DNA from: DATLNF01 sp046590575
Lineage (GTDB): Bacteria > Actinomycetota > Actinomycetes > BP-191
NCBI GenBank assembly: GCA_046590575.1
Contig: JBKJUS010000060.1
Location: forward strand, 1-7,696
DNA: 7,696 bases
Reading direction: 5' to 3'
Shown piece after piece: positions 1 through 6,691 of the stretch. Within the stretch, counting starts at the first letter, position 1, and each line of letters opens with the position of its first letter. The position numbers were made by a program, and so were the translations under genes. Under the pieces are notes generated by a model. It was given only the letters and a program-made list of their open reading frames with translations. It made no database searches and was not told the origin of the DNA.

Positions 1-680
1 CCGTGCCTGACGACTCGCTGGCCGGCATCGTCGACACCTTGGCCGCGCAGGGCTGCTTCCGGCCGGGCCAGCTCGTCCTGCACACCAGCGGGCGCCATGG
101 CATCGGGGTGCTGGAGCCCGCCGGTCGAGCAGGGGCAGCTGCCCTAGCACTCCACCCGGTCATGGCGTTCACCGGCGCACCCGAAGACCCGGATCGGCTC
201 GTCGGCGCGTGCTGGGGCATCACGACGACAGAAGAGCTGCGGCCTGCTGCCGAGGTCCTCGTCGTCGAGCTCGGCGGTGAGCCGGTGTGGGTGCCGGAGG
301 ACGCACGGCCGATGTACCACGCGGCGCTCGCCTGGGGTGCGAGCTATGTCGTCAGCCTGACCAGCGTGGCTGTCGACCTACTTCGTGGAGCTGGTGTCGA
401 GCAGCCGGAACGGATCCTGGCCCCGCTGCTCGGTGCGAGCCTCGACAATGCGCTGCGGCACGGCAACGCGGGGCTCACCGGTCCGGTGGCGCGTGGCGAC
501 GCCGAAACGGTGGCGGCTCATCTGCAGGCCCTGCGGGCGGCCGCTCCCGAGGTGCTGCCGGCGTACATCGCGCTTGCTCGCCTGACCGCAGACCGTGCGC
601 TGCAGGCCGGCCGCCTCGATCCGACGACCGCCAGTGCACTGCTCGAGGTGCTGGCCACACCCCGCGGGCCGAACCCATGA
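1..680 (+). CDS. Rossmann-like / DUF2520 domain protein, 3' part (5' end outside window)
   Basis: This reading frame enters from the left edge (bases 1-2 are a partial codon) and ends at TGA 678-680. The GTG at 3 is probably an internal valine, because the visible text begins with the end of an NAD(P)-type Rossmann domain (VPDD, then a HTSG turn near residue 29). It continues into the helical DUF2520 domain, with an ALHPVMAFTG segment near residues 48-57 and a YHAALAWGASY helix near residues 105-115. Family members are about 290-320 residues, so roughly 70-90 N-terminal residues are missing from view. The family resembles ketopantoate reductase and F420-dependent NADP reductases, but its reaction is not established to my knowledge. 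The stop overlaps the panC start in ATGA, suggesting translational coupling. A role in pantothenate synthesis, for example a PanE-like reduction, is inferred from position and fold only. Confidence 0.85.
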   Translation, partial: VPDDSLAGIVDTLAAQGCFRPGQLVLHTSGRHGIGVLEPAGRAGAAALALHPVMAFTGAPEDPDRLVGACWGITTTEELRPAAEVLVVELGGEPVWVPEDARPMYHAALAWGASYVVSLTSVAVDLLRGAGVEQPERILAPLLGASLDNALRHGNAGLTGPVARGDAETVAAHLQALRAAAPEVLPAYIALARLTADRALQAGRLDPTTASALLEVLATPRGPNP

Positions 681-1573
681 CGGTCATCTCCGCGCTGCCG
701 GTGCTCGCCACCACCGTCGAACAGCTCGACGACGCGGTCGACCTCCAGCGCGCGCGCGGTGCCAGCGTCGCTGTCGTGATGACGATGGGAGCGCTGCATG
801 ACGGCCACGCTGAGCTCATCCGAACAGCACAGCGGAGCGCTGACGCCGTCGTGGTCACCGTCTTCGTCAACCCGCTCCAGTTCGGCCCGAACGAGGACCT
901 AGACCGGTACCCGCGACAGCTCGCGCGCGACGTCGACGTGTGCGCGCGAGAGGGCGCCGCTGTCGTCTTCGCCCCGACCCGCGCAGTCGTCTACCCCCAG
1001 CCCCCTAGGGTGACCGTCACTGCCGGCGATCTCGGCGACCGACTCTGCGGGCGGTCTCGGCCGGGACACTTCGACGGAGTGCTCACCGTCGTCGCCAAGC
1101 TCCTGCACCTCGTCGCGCCCGACGTGGCGGTGTTCGGTGAGAAGGATGCCCAGCAGCTGATCTTGATCCGCCGAATGGTGTCCGACCTGGCCTTCCGGGT
1201 CGAGGTGGTCGGAGTGCCGACCGTCCGCGAGCCCGACGGTCTTGCGATGTCCAGCCGCAACGCGTTCCTCACCGAGGGCGAGCGCACTGACGCGCTGGTG
1301 TTGAGTGATGCGCTGAGGGCTGGGGCGGCCGTGGCGGGCGACGGATCGGACGCCGTACGCCGAGCCGTCCTGGCCCGGTTCCGCACCGCCGGGCCGACCC
1401 TGCGACTGGACTACGCGGAACTCGTCGACCGGCAGACACTGGACCCGCTCGACGGGCCCGGCGTGGGGCTGCTGGCGGTCGCCGCGTGGGCCGGGACTAC
1501 CCGCCTGATCGACAACGTTGAGATACTCGTCGGCAGCACCGCTGACCAGGCACGTACTCACAAGGAGCCGTGA
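677..1573 (+). CDS. panC: Pantothenate synthetase (pantoate--beta-alanine ligase)
   Basis: PanC joins D-pantoate and beta-alanine using ATP through a pantoyl-adenylate, giving pantothenate in the cytosol. The 298-residue product has the normal family length. Visible motifs are MGALHDGH (37-44, the nucleotidyl-transferase HxGH), VFVNPLQFGPNEDLDRYPR (62-80, pantoate and ATP contacts N65 and Q68), GRSRPGHFDGV (125-135), FGEKDAQQL (153-161, K156, D157, Q160) and AMSSRN (190-195, the KMSKS-like loop). All catalytic residues known from the M. tuberculosis enzyme appear present. One oddity is Met35, where the family usually has Pro (PTMGALH). The ATG at 677 is chosen because it overlaps the upstream stop in ATGA and places the N-terminus at the family position; the frame is open further upstream, but that stretch is not PanC-like. 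It is followed 5 bases later by the panD remnant, so its beta-alanine partner gene appears broken. Confidence 0.97.
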   Translation: MTVISALPVLATTVEQLDDAVDLQRARGASVAVVMTMGALHDGHAELIRTAQRSADAVVVTVFVNPLQFGPNEDLDRYPRQLARDVDVCAREGAAVVFAPTRAVVYPQPPRVTVTAGDLGDRLCGRSRPGHFDGVLTVVAKLLHLVAPDVAVFGEKDAQQLILIRRMVSDLAFRVEVVGVPTVREPDGLAMSSRNAFLTEGERTDALVLSDALRAGAAVAGDGSDAVRRAVLARFRTAGPTLRLDYAELVDRQTLDPLDGPGVGLLAVAAWAGTTRLIDNVEILVGSTADQARTHKEP

Positions 1574-1578
1574 CCGTT

Positions 1579-1692
1579 ATGCACCGCACCATGCTCAAGT
1601 CGAAGATCCATCGGGCGACCGAGTGGCGCGAGTTCCCCGACCGGGAGCTGGTGCGCGGCGACGTCCAGCGTGGAGCCGACACGCCCCGGTGA
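1579..1692 (+). pseudogene. panD: Truncated aspartate 1-decarboxylase remnant (37 codons)
   Basis: PanD makes beta-alanine from L-aspartate for PanC. The start here is unmistakable: MHRTMLKSKIHRAT (residues 1-14) is the conserved PanD N-terminus, including Lys9 and His11. A good ribosome binding site AAGGAG lies at 1562-1567, 11 bases before ATG 1579. From codon 15 the normal continuation (VTQADLHYVGSVT-like, carrying the Gly24-Ser25 self-cleavage site) is absent. Instead 23 hydrophilic codons starting EWREF follow, and TGA closes the frame at 1690-1692. Intact PanD has about 115-140 residues. The Ser that becomes the pyruvoyl cofactor, the Tyr58 region and the whole barrel are missing, so this product cannot be a decarboxylase. 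The stop overlaps the nadB GTG in GTGA, as expected if both gene ends survived and the middle was lost. I do not recognise the 23-residue tail as a PanD C-terminus. An assembly collapse is possible. Confidence 0.85.
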
Positions 1693-3347
1693 GGAAGGCT
1701 GCCTCGCTCCAGACACCTGTGCTCCCCACTCGGCTGGCTGCTCCGGCACCCGGTTGGGTCCGCGCGGCCGATGTCGTGGTGGTCGGCTCCGGCATTGCCG
1801 GTCTGACGGCCGCCCTCGCCGCACGTCGAGCCGGCCGCGTGCTGCTCGTCACGAAGTCCCTGGTCAACCACGGGGCCACGGCGTGGGCGCAGGGTGGGAT
1901 CGCCGCGGCGCTCTCACCGCTCGACTCCCCGCAGGACCACCTCGAGGACACCCTTGTCGCCGGGGCCGGGCTCTGTGACCCGGTCGCCGTCGAGGTCCTC
2001 GTCACGGAGGGCCCGGGCCGCGTGCGCGAGCTGATCGCGCTGGGTGCGCAGTTCGACATGCACGACGGGGAGCTGGCGATGACCCGTGAAGGCGGTCATC
2101 TGCGGTCCAGGGTCATCCACGCCGCCGACGCGACCGGAGCGGAGATCGAGCGCGCACTGGTCGACGCTGTGCGGGCGGCGCCGGAGATCGAGCTGATCGA
2201 GCATGCCCTCGTCCTGGACCTCTTGCGCAGCGCTGACGGGGCCGCGGCCGGCCTGACGCTGCACGTCCTCGGCGCGGGAAGCCGAGATGGTGTCGGTGCT
2301 GCCCATGCGCGGGCTGTGGTCCTCGCGACCGGCGGTATGGGTCAGGTCTACGCCTCGACGACTAATCCGCCGGTGTCGACCGGGGACGGGCTGGCGCTGG
2401 CGATGCGGGCCGGGGCGGTCGTGACAGATCTTGAGTTCGTGCAGTTCCACCCGACCGCGCTGCATCTCGATGACGCTGTCGGCGGTCAGCAGCCACTGAT
2501 CAGCGAGGCGATGCGCGGTGAGGGGGCTTTCCTCGTCGACGCCGCCGGTAGCCGGGTCATGACGGGCGTGCATCCCCTTGCCGACCTCGCGCCGCGCGAC
2601 GTCGTCGCGAAGGCGACGAGTCGTCGGATGGTCGAGCTGGGTGTCGACCACCTATACCTCGACGCCCGGGGACTCGGCGCGGACAAGCTGCTGCATCACT
2701 TCCCGACCATTGTCGCCCGTTGCCGTGAGGCCGGCATCGACCCAGTGCTCGACCTGATCCCCGTCTCGCCGGCCGCCCACTACGCGAGCGGCGGCGTTCG
2801 TACGGACCTTGACGGACGTACGTCGATCCCCGGTCTCTACGCCTGCGGCGAGGTGGCCTGCACCGGAGTGCACGGGGCCAACCGGCTCGCGAGCAACAGC
2901 CTGCTTGAGGGGTTGGTCTTTGCCGAGCGCATCGGGGAGTCGCTCCAACGCGACCTGCCGGCCACCGTCGCCCCTGCCATGGATGGTCGAGTCGCTGGGC
3001 TCGTCGACGCCGCGTGTCGCAGTGAGGTCGCGCGGACGATGACCCAGGGTGCCGGGGTGCTGCGCAGCGCCGACTCTCTCGCGACGACGGCCAAAGCCCT
3101 GGCCGCCATCGAGGACGCGAGCGACGACGTTGTCGTCGATCCGTCTGCCTGGGAGGCCACCAACCTGCTGTCTGTGGCGAGCGCACTGGTGCATGCCGCA
3201 CAGGTGCGGGAGGAAACTCGTGGTGGCCATTGGCGCGAGGACTTCCCAGAGCCTCGGACGGAGTGGCTCGGTCATATCGCGATGAGCCTGTCCGCCGACG
3301 GGACGTTGGACACTGATTTCGTCCCACTGCGCGAGGTCACGCGATGA
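1689..3347 (+). CDS. nadB: L-aspartate oxidase
   Basis: NadB is a cytosolic FAD enzyme that oxidises L-aspartate to iminoaspartate, which NadA condenses to quinolinate for NAD synthesis. With the GTG start at 1689 the product is 552 residues, close to the family length. The FAD-binding VVVGSGIAG is at 30-38, and ATAWAQGGIAAAL follows at 63-75. TREGGH (132-137) carries the active-site Glu134. FVQFHPTAL (250-258) has His254, APRD has Arg303, AAHY has His364, and the ACGEVACTGVHGANRLASNS segment (385-404) has Arg399. The frame is open back to 1518, but that part reads through the panC end and the panD remnant and looks unlike NadB. GTG 1689 overlaps the remnant stop (GTGA), with a weak GGAG at 1672-1675. 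The recognisable N-terminus begins about residue 13 (PTRLAAPAPGW), so a slightly later start such as GTG 1719 cannot be excluded. No nadA is present in the window. Confidence 0.95.
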   Translation: MRKAASLQTPVLPTRLAAPAPGWVRAADVVVVGSGIAGLTAALAARRAGRVLLVTKSLVNHGATAWAQGGIAAALSPLDSPQDHLEDTLVAGAGLCDPVAVEVLVTEGPGRVRELIALGAQFDMHDGELAMTREGGHLRSRVIHAADATGAEIERALVDAVRAAPEIELIEHALVLDLLRSADGAAAGLTLHVLGAGSRDGVGAAHARAVVLATGGMGQVYASTTNPPVSTGDGLALAMRAGAVVTDLEFVQFHPTALHLDDAVGGQQPLISEAMRGEGAFLVDAAGSRVMTGVHPLADLAPRDVVAKATSRRMVELGVDHLYLDARGLGADKLLHHFPTIVARCREAGIDPVLDLIPVSPAAHYASGGVRTDLDGRTSIPGLYACGEVACTGVHGANRLASNSLLEGLVFAERIGESLQRDLPATVAPAMDGRVAGLVDAACRSEVARTMTQGAGVLRSADSLATTAKALAAIEDASDDVVVDPSAWEATNLLSVASALVHAAQVREETRGGHWREDFPEPRTEWLGHIAMSLSADGTLDTDFVPLREVTR

Positions 3348-4252
3348 CGTTGCCCGCATGGCTCGTCGACCTACTGGGTGCTGCCGGGCTCGACCCTGCC
3401 TACGTCGAGCGCTTCGCCGCCGCGGTGCTTGAGGAGGACCTGCTCGGTGGCGTCGACGTGACGACCGTCGCCACCGTCTCGCCCGAGCAGTCGGGTGTGG
3501 CGGACATCGTCGCGCGCGGGCCCGGCGTCCTTGCCGGTCTGCCGGTCGCTGCGGCGGTCTTCGTCGTCGCGTCGGACGGTGCCGTCGACATCACGCTGAG
3601 CGCGGCGGACGGTGACGTGGTGAAGGTCGGCGATGTAGCGATGACCGTGGCCGGTCCCGCTCGCTCGCTGCTGACCGCGGAGCGCAGCGCGCTCAACATC
3701 GCGTGTCACCTCTCGGGAGTGGCCACCCAGACCCGCCGTTGGGTGGAGGCGGTGGCCGGCACCAAGGCGCGGGTGCTCGACACCCGTAAGACGACGCCTG
3801 GCCTGCGCGTCCTGGAGAAGTACGCGGTGCGGTGCGGTGGCGGTTCGGGATTTCGGATGGGCCTGTCCGACGCAGCGATGGTCAAGGACAATCACGTGGT
3901 GGCCGCTGGCGGTGTTGTGGCGGCGTATCGGGCGGTACGCGAGTGTTATCCCGACGTCCGGGTCGAGGTTGAGTGCGACCGGCTCGCGCAGGTCATCGAC
4001 GTGATCGGTGCCGGTGGTGATCTGATCCTGCTCGACAACATGGACCTCGCCGAGATGCGCGACGCGGTGACGGCTGCCGCTGGGCGAGCCGAGCTGGAGG
4101 CGAGCGGCGGACTGACCCTCGACCGGGCGCGCGCGGTCGCCGAGACCGGGGTCGACTTCCTCTCCGTGGGTGCCCTGACCCACTCCGCGCCAGTGCTCGA
4201 TCTCGCATTCGACCTGCGGCCGACAGCGGCTGTCCTGAAGGGTGATGCCTGA
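3344..4252 (+). CDS. nadC: Nicotinate-nucleotide pyrophosphorylase (quinolinate phosphoribosyltransferase)
   Basis: NadC converts quinolinate and PRPP to nicotinate mononucleotide, CO2 and pyrophosphate, the entry to the NAD ring pathway. The 302-residue product has normal length. Visible family blocks are LEEDLLGGVDVTT (29-41), LLTAERSALNIACHLSGVAT (109-128), LDTRKTTPGLRVLEKYAVRCGGG (145-167, Arg148 and Lys149), RMGLSDAAMVKDNH (171-184, Lys181), VEVE (207-210), LLDN (229-232), EASGGL (252-257) and SVGALTHS (274-281). One key motif is altered: the usual GGG-x-Asn-His-Arg reads GGG-Ser-Gly-Phe-Arg at 165-171, so the His aligned with M. tuberculosis His161, a reported quinolinate-pocket residue, is Phe170. 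The start overlaps the nadB stop in ATGA and has GAGG at 3333-3336, 7 bases upstream. Everything else supports an active type II phosphoribosyltransferase, so activity remains likely but unproven. Confidence 0.95.
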   Translation: MTLPAWLVDLLGAAGLDPAYVERFAAAVLEEDLLGGVDVTTVATVSPEQSGVADIVARGPGVLAGLPVAAAVFVVASDGAVDITLSAADGDVVKVGDVAMTVAGPARSLLTAERSALNIACHLSGVATQTRRWVEAVAGTKARVLDTRKTTPGLRVLEKYAVRCGGGSGFRMGLSDAAMVKDNHVVAAGGVVAAYRAVRECYPDVRVEVECDRLAQVIDVIGAGGDLILLDNMDLAEMRDAVTAAAGRAELEASGGLTLDRARAVAETGVDFLSVGALTHSAPVLDLAFDLRPTAAVLKGDA

Positions 4253-5043
4253 TGCTTCTGACCATCGACGTCGGCAACACTCAGACGGTCATCGGCGTGT
4301 TCCGCGGGGACGAGCTGGTCGACCACTGGCGGATCAGCACCGACGCCCGGCGTACGGCGGACGAGCTCGCGCTGACCTTCCAAGGATTCCTCGCGCTGCA
4401 CGGGCTGAGCTTCGAGAGGGCGGTCACGGGCGTCGTGGTCGCGTCTGTCGTGCCCACACTCACCCACACGCTGCGGGAGATGACTGAGCGCTACTTCCGC
4501 TTTGCGCCAGTCGTTGTCGGGCCGGGGGTGCGGACCGGGGTGCCGATCCTCACCGACAACCCGAAGGAAGTCGGCGCCGACCGCATCGTGAACGCGCTGG
4601 CGGCATTCCACCTCTACGGGGGCCCGGCGATCGTCGTCGACTTCGGTACGTCCACCAACTTCGACGTCGTCAGCGAGCGCGGGGAGTTCCTGGGCGGAGC
4701 CATTGCGCCCGGCGTCGAGATCAGCGTTGACGCACTCGGCCTCCGCGGTGCACAACTGCTCAAGGTCGAGATCATCCGACCCCGGTCGGTCATCGGCAAG
4801 AACACTGTTGAGTGCCTGCAGTCCGGCATCCTCTACGGCTTCGCCGGGCAGATCGACGGCATCCTCGAGCGGATGATCAAGGAGCTAGGTGGATCGGTCC
4901 ATGTGGTGGCCACCGGCGGCCTTGCGCCGTTGATCATCGCCGAGTCGAGCTATGTCGAGGTCCACGAGCCGTGGCTGACCCTCATCGGGTTGCGACTCGT
5001 TTTCGAACGAAACTCCGGGGCCGGAGCGGCGAGCGGCCGGTAG
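4252..5043 (+). CDS. coaX: Type III pantothenate kinase
   Basis: CoaX phosphorylates pantothenate to 4'-phosphopantothenate, the first step from pantothenate to CoA, and belongs to the ASKHA fold. The 263-residue product has normal length. The phosphate-1 loop DVGNT is at 6-10. The pantothenate-binding stretch is GPGVRTGVPI (90-99) with NPKEVGADRIVNALAA (103-118), whose Asp110 is the catalytic base. The phosphate-2 loop is VDFGTSTNFD (129-138), GGAIAPG is at 148-154, and the adenosine motif is ATGGLAPL (220-227). A long block around 177-200 (RPRSVIGKNTVECLQSGIL...) matches my recollection of actinobacterial CoaX closely. The ATG at 4252 shares its A with the nadC stop (TGATG), and GAAGGG at 4237-4242 is a well-placed ribosome binding site 9 bases upstream. 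As far as I recall, type III kinases resist feedback inhibition by CoA, so flux control may lie elsewhere. Confidence 0.96.
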   Translation: MLLTIDVGNTQTVIGVFRGDELVDHWRISTDARRTADELALTFQGFLALHGLSFERAVTGVVVASVVPTLTHTLREMTERYFRFAPVVVGPGVRTGVPILTDNPKEVGADRIVNALAAFHLYGGPAIVVDFGTSTNFDVVSERGEFLGGAIAPGVEISVDALGLRGAQLLKVEIIRPRSVIGKNTVECLQSGILYGFAGQIDGILERMIKELGGSVHVVATGGLAPLIIAESSYVEVHEPWLTLIGLRLVFERNSGAGAASGR

Positions 5044-5053
5044 GTTCTCGTTC

Positions 5054-6562
5054 GTGAGCGACGAGTCGACCCAACCGAGCACGGACGAGGCCGACCTGCC
5101 GGAGCAGATGCGGATCCGGCGCGAGAAGCGGGATCGGCTGACGGCCGGCGGCATCGACTGCTACCCCGTCGGATTTCCTCGTACGACGTCGCTGGGTGAG
5201 CTGCGCGAGACCTACGCGGATCTCGCAACCGACACGTTCACCGGCCTCCGCGCCGGCGTGACCGGCCGGGTGGTGTCCCGGCGCGGTCACGGCAAGCTCA
5301 ACTTCGCTGTGGTGCGGGACGGCACCGCGGAGATCCAGTTGATGCTCTCGTTGGACCGTCTCGGGCAGGAGTCCCTCGACCGGTGGCAACACGACGTGGA
5401 CCTTGGTGACCACGTCGGTGTCGAGGGCGAGGTCATCTCGAGCCGACGCGGCGAGCTGTCAGTCATGGTCGAGTCGTGGGCGATCACCAGCAAGGCGCTG
5501 CGGCCGCTGCCGAGCCTCTGGCACGGGATGGACACCGAGTCACGGGTGCGGCAGCGCTACATCGACCTAGCCGTCAACCCGGAGTCGCGGCGAGTACTCG
5601 CGACCCGGAGCGCAGTGGTGCGCAGCGTGCGCGACTCGCTGACCAGCCGGGGCTATCTCGAGGTCGAGACGCCGATGCTGCAGGTCGTGCACGGCGGCGC
5701 CGCGGCTCGGCCATTTCGCACGCACATGAACGCCCTCGATCTTGACCTCTATCTCCGGATTGCTCCTGAGCTCTATCTCAAGCGGCTGGTCGTGGGCGGT
5801 ATCGAGCGGGTCTTCGAGATCAATCGCAACTTTCGCAACGAAGGGGCCGATTCCAGCCACAATCCTGAATTCACAATGCTCGAGGCTTATCAGGCCTACG
5901 GCGACTACGACTCGATGGCCACGTTGACCCGTGAGCTCGTGCAGGAGGCGTGTCAGGTCGCCACCGGGAGCGCCACGGTGAGTCTGCCCGACGGCACTGA
6001 GCTCGATCTGGCCGGCGACTGGCGATCCGTCACCCTGCACGGTGCGGTCTCGGCCGCCCTCGGGGAGGAGGTCACCGTTGATACTTCCCGCGAGGCGCTC
6101 CTCGCCCATGCGGCCAGGGCGGAGGTCGGGCTCGATCCCGCCTGGTCTGCAGGTGCGATCGTCCTCGAGATCTTCGAGAAGCTCGTCGAACACACGCTGC
6201 GGGAGCCCACCTTCGTCCGGGACTATCCGGTCGAGGTGCGGCCGTTGACCCGCCAGCACCGGACCGAGCCCCGCCTCACCGAGTCGTGGGACCTCATCAT
6301 CAACGGCCGCGAGCTCGGTACGGCGTACAGCGAGCTGGTCGACCCGGTTGAGCAACGCCGACGCCTTGTCGAGCAGTCGCAGCTGGCTGCTGGGGGCGAT
6401 GCGGAGGCGATGGCGCTCGACGAGGACTTCCTCCGTGCCCTCGAGCACGGCATGCCCCCGTCAGGCGGCATGGGCATGGGCATGGACCGGCTGGTGATGC
6501 TGCTGGCCGGAGTGGCGAGCATTCGGGACGTGATCCTGTTTCCACTGGTGAGACCCGAGTAA
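5054..6562 (+). CDS. lysS: Lysyl-tRNA synthetase, class II
   Basis: LysRS charges tRNA-Lys with lysine in the cytosol. The 502-residue product has normal length. Residues 14-28 (DLPEQMRIRREKRDR) are the usual actinobacterial N-terminal helix. An OB-fold anticodon-binding domain spans about 66-145, with EVISSRRGELSVMVESW at 126-142. The class II catalytic core follows, with motif 1 around YLEVETPML (201-209), HGGAAARPF (213-221), IAPELYLKRLVVGGIERVF (236-254), motif 2 RNFRNEGADSSHNPEF (258-273) and motif 3 GGMGMGMDRL (471-480). There is no membrane domain, which argues against the LysX-type lysylphosphatidylglycerol synthase, although the stretch around GRELGTAYSELVDPVEQ (418-434) has a LysX-like flavour. 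GTG 5054 lies 10 bases after the coaX stop and has no good ribosome binding site. ATG 5108 has GGAG only 3 bases upstream and would remove the conserved N-terminal helix start, so I keep GTG. No convincing terminator follows. Confidence 0.96.
   Translation: MSDESTQPSTDEADLPEQMRIRREKRDRLTAGGIDCYPVGFPRTTSLGELRETYADLATDTFTGLRAGVTGRVVSRRGHGKLNFAVVRDGTAEIQLMLSLDRLGQESLDRWQHDVDLGDHVGVEGEVISSRRGELSVMVESWAITSKALRPLPSLWHGMDTESRVRQRYIDLAVNPESRRVLATRSAVVRSVRDSLTSRGYLEVETPMLQVVHGGAAARPFRTHMNALDLDLYLRIAPELYLKRLVVGGIERVFEINRNFRNEGADSSHNPEFTMLEAYQAYGDYDSMATLTRELVQEACQVATGSATVSLPDGTELDLAGDWRSVTLHGAVSAALGEEVTVDTSREALLAHAARAEVGLDPAWSAGAIVLEIFEKLVEHTLREPTFVRDYPVEVRPLTRQHRTEPRLTESWDLIINGRELGTAYSELVDPVEQRRRLVEQSQLAAGGDAEAMALDEDFLRALEHGMPPSGGMGMGMDRLVMLLAGVASIRDVILFPLVRPE
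6467..6484 (+). repeat. Three tandem GGCATG hexamers inside lysS
   Basis: GGCATG is repeated three times without interruption and encodes the Gly-Met pairs at residues 472-477 of LysS, inside class II motif 3. Many homologues read GMGMGIDRL; here the third hexamer gives GMGMGMDRL. A perfect short tandem repeat could undergo slippage, but any gain or loss would change the active site of an essential enzyme in whole codon pairs. Confidence 0.9.
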
Positions 6563-6616
6563 TTCGAGGGGGCGCGAGCTCTTTCGCAATTTCGTCTGGC
6601 CAAAGCGATGCTGGGT

Positions 6617-6645
6617 TTGTCACCCGGGCCACCCATCCGCACAAT
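6617..6645 (+). promoter_or_regulatory. Candidate housekeeping promoter for lsr2
   Basis: TTGTCA at 6617-6622 matches 5 of 6 bases of the -35 consensus. CACAAT at 6640-6645 matches 4 of 6 bases of the -10 consensus, and the spacer is exactly 17 bases. Transcription would start near 6652 and leave a leader of about 40 bases before lsr2. This lies in the only gap over 100 bases between the operon and lsr2, which supports lsr2 having its own promoter. Transcript data would be needed to confirm it. Confidence 0.5.
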
Positions 6646-6676
6646 AAGCGTGATTTCCAATCCCGCTGACTGTTTC

Positions 6677-6683
6677 GAAAGGG
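6677..6683 (+). promoter_or_regulatory. Ribosome binding site of lsr2
   Basis: GAAAGGG ends 8 bases before ATG 6692. This decides the start: the frame is also open back to an ATG at 6608, but the added 28 residues are unlike Lsr2 and overlap the candidate promoter. Confidence 0.75.
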
Positions 6684-6691
6684 CTGCCGTC

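Noticed and set aside
287..676. N-terminal extension of panC to an ATG at 287
   Set aside because: It overlaps the DUF2520 gene in another frame and encodes Arg/Gly-rich shadow sequence. ATG 677 gives the normal PanC N-terminus.
899..1561. Long open frame on the minus strand opposite panC
   Set aside because: It mirrors panC codons in GC-rich DNA, and its translation shows no recognisable domain.
1518..1688. N-terminal extension of nadB to an ATG at 1518
   Set aside because: The extension reads through the end of panC and the panD remnant out of frame, and NadB proteins lack such an extension.
1914..2651. Long minus-strand frame opposite nadB
   Set aside because: It is an antisense shadow of well-supported NadB and has no family motifs.
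5054..6562. LysX-type lysylphosphatidylglycerol synthase fusion
   Set aside because: There is no N-terminal membrane domain and the length is that of a plain LysRS.
6571..6595. Possible terminator after lysS (GCGAG paired with TTCGC)
   Set aside because: The stem is only 4-5 bp including a G-T pair, and only a short AATTT follows, so it is too weak to call.
6608..6691. Earlier ATG start for lsr2
   Set aside because: The added 28 residues are not Lsr2-like, overlap the promoter candidate, and the ribosome binding site at 6677-6683 serves ATG 6692.
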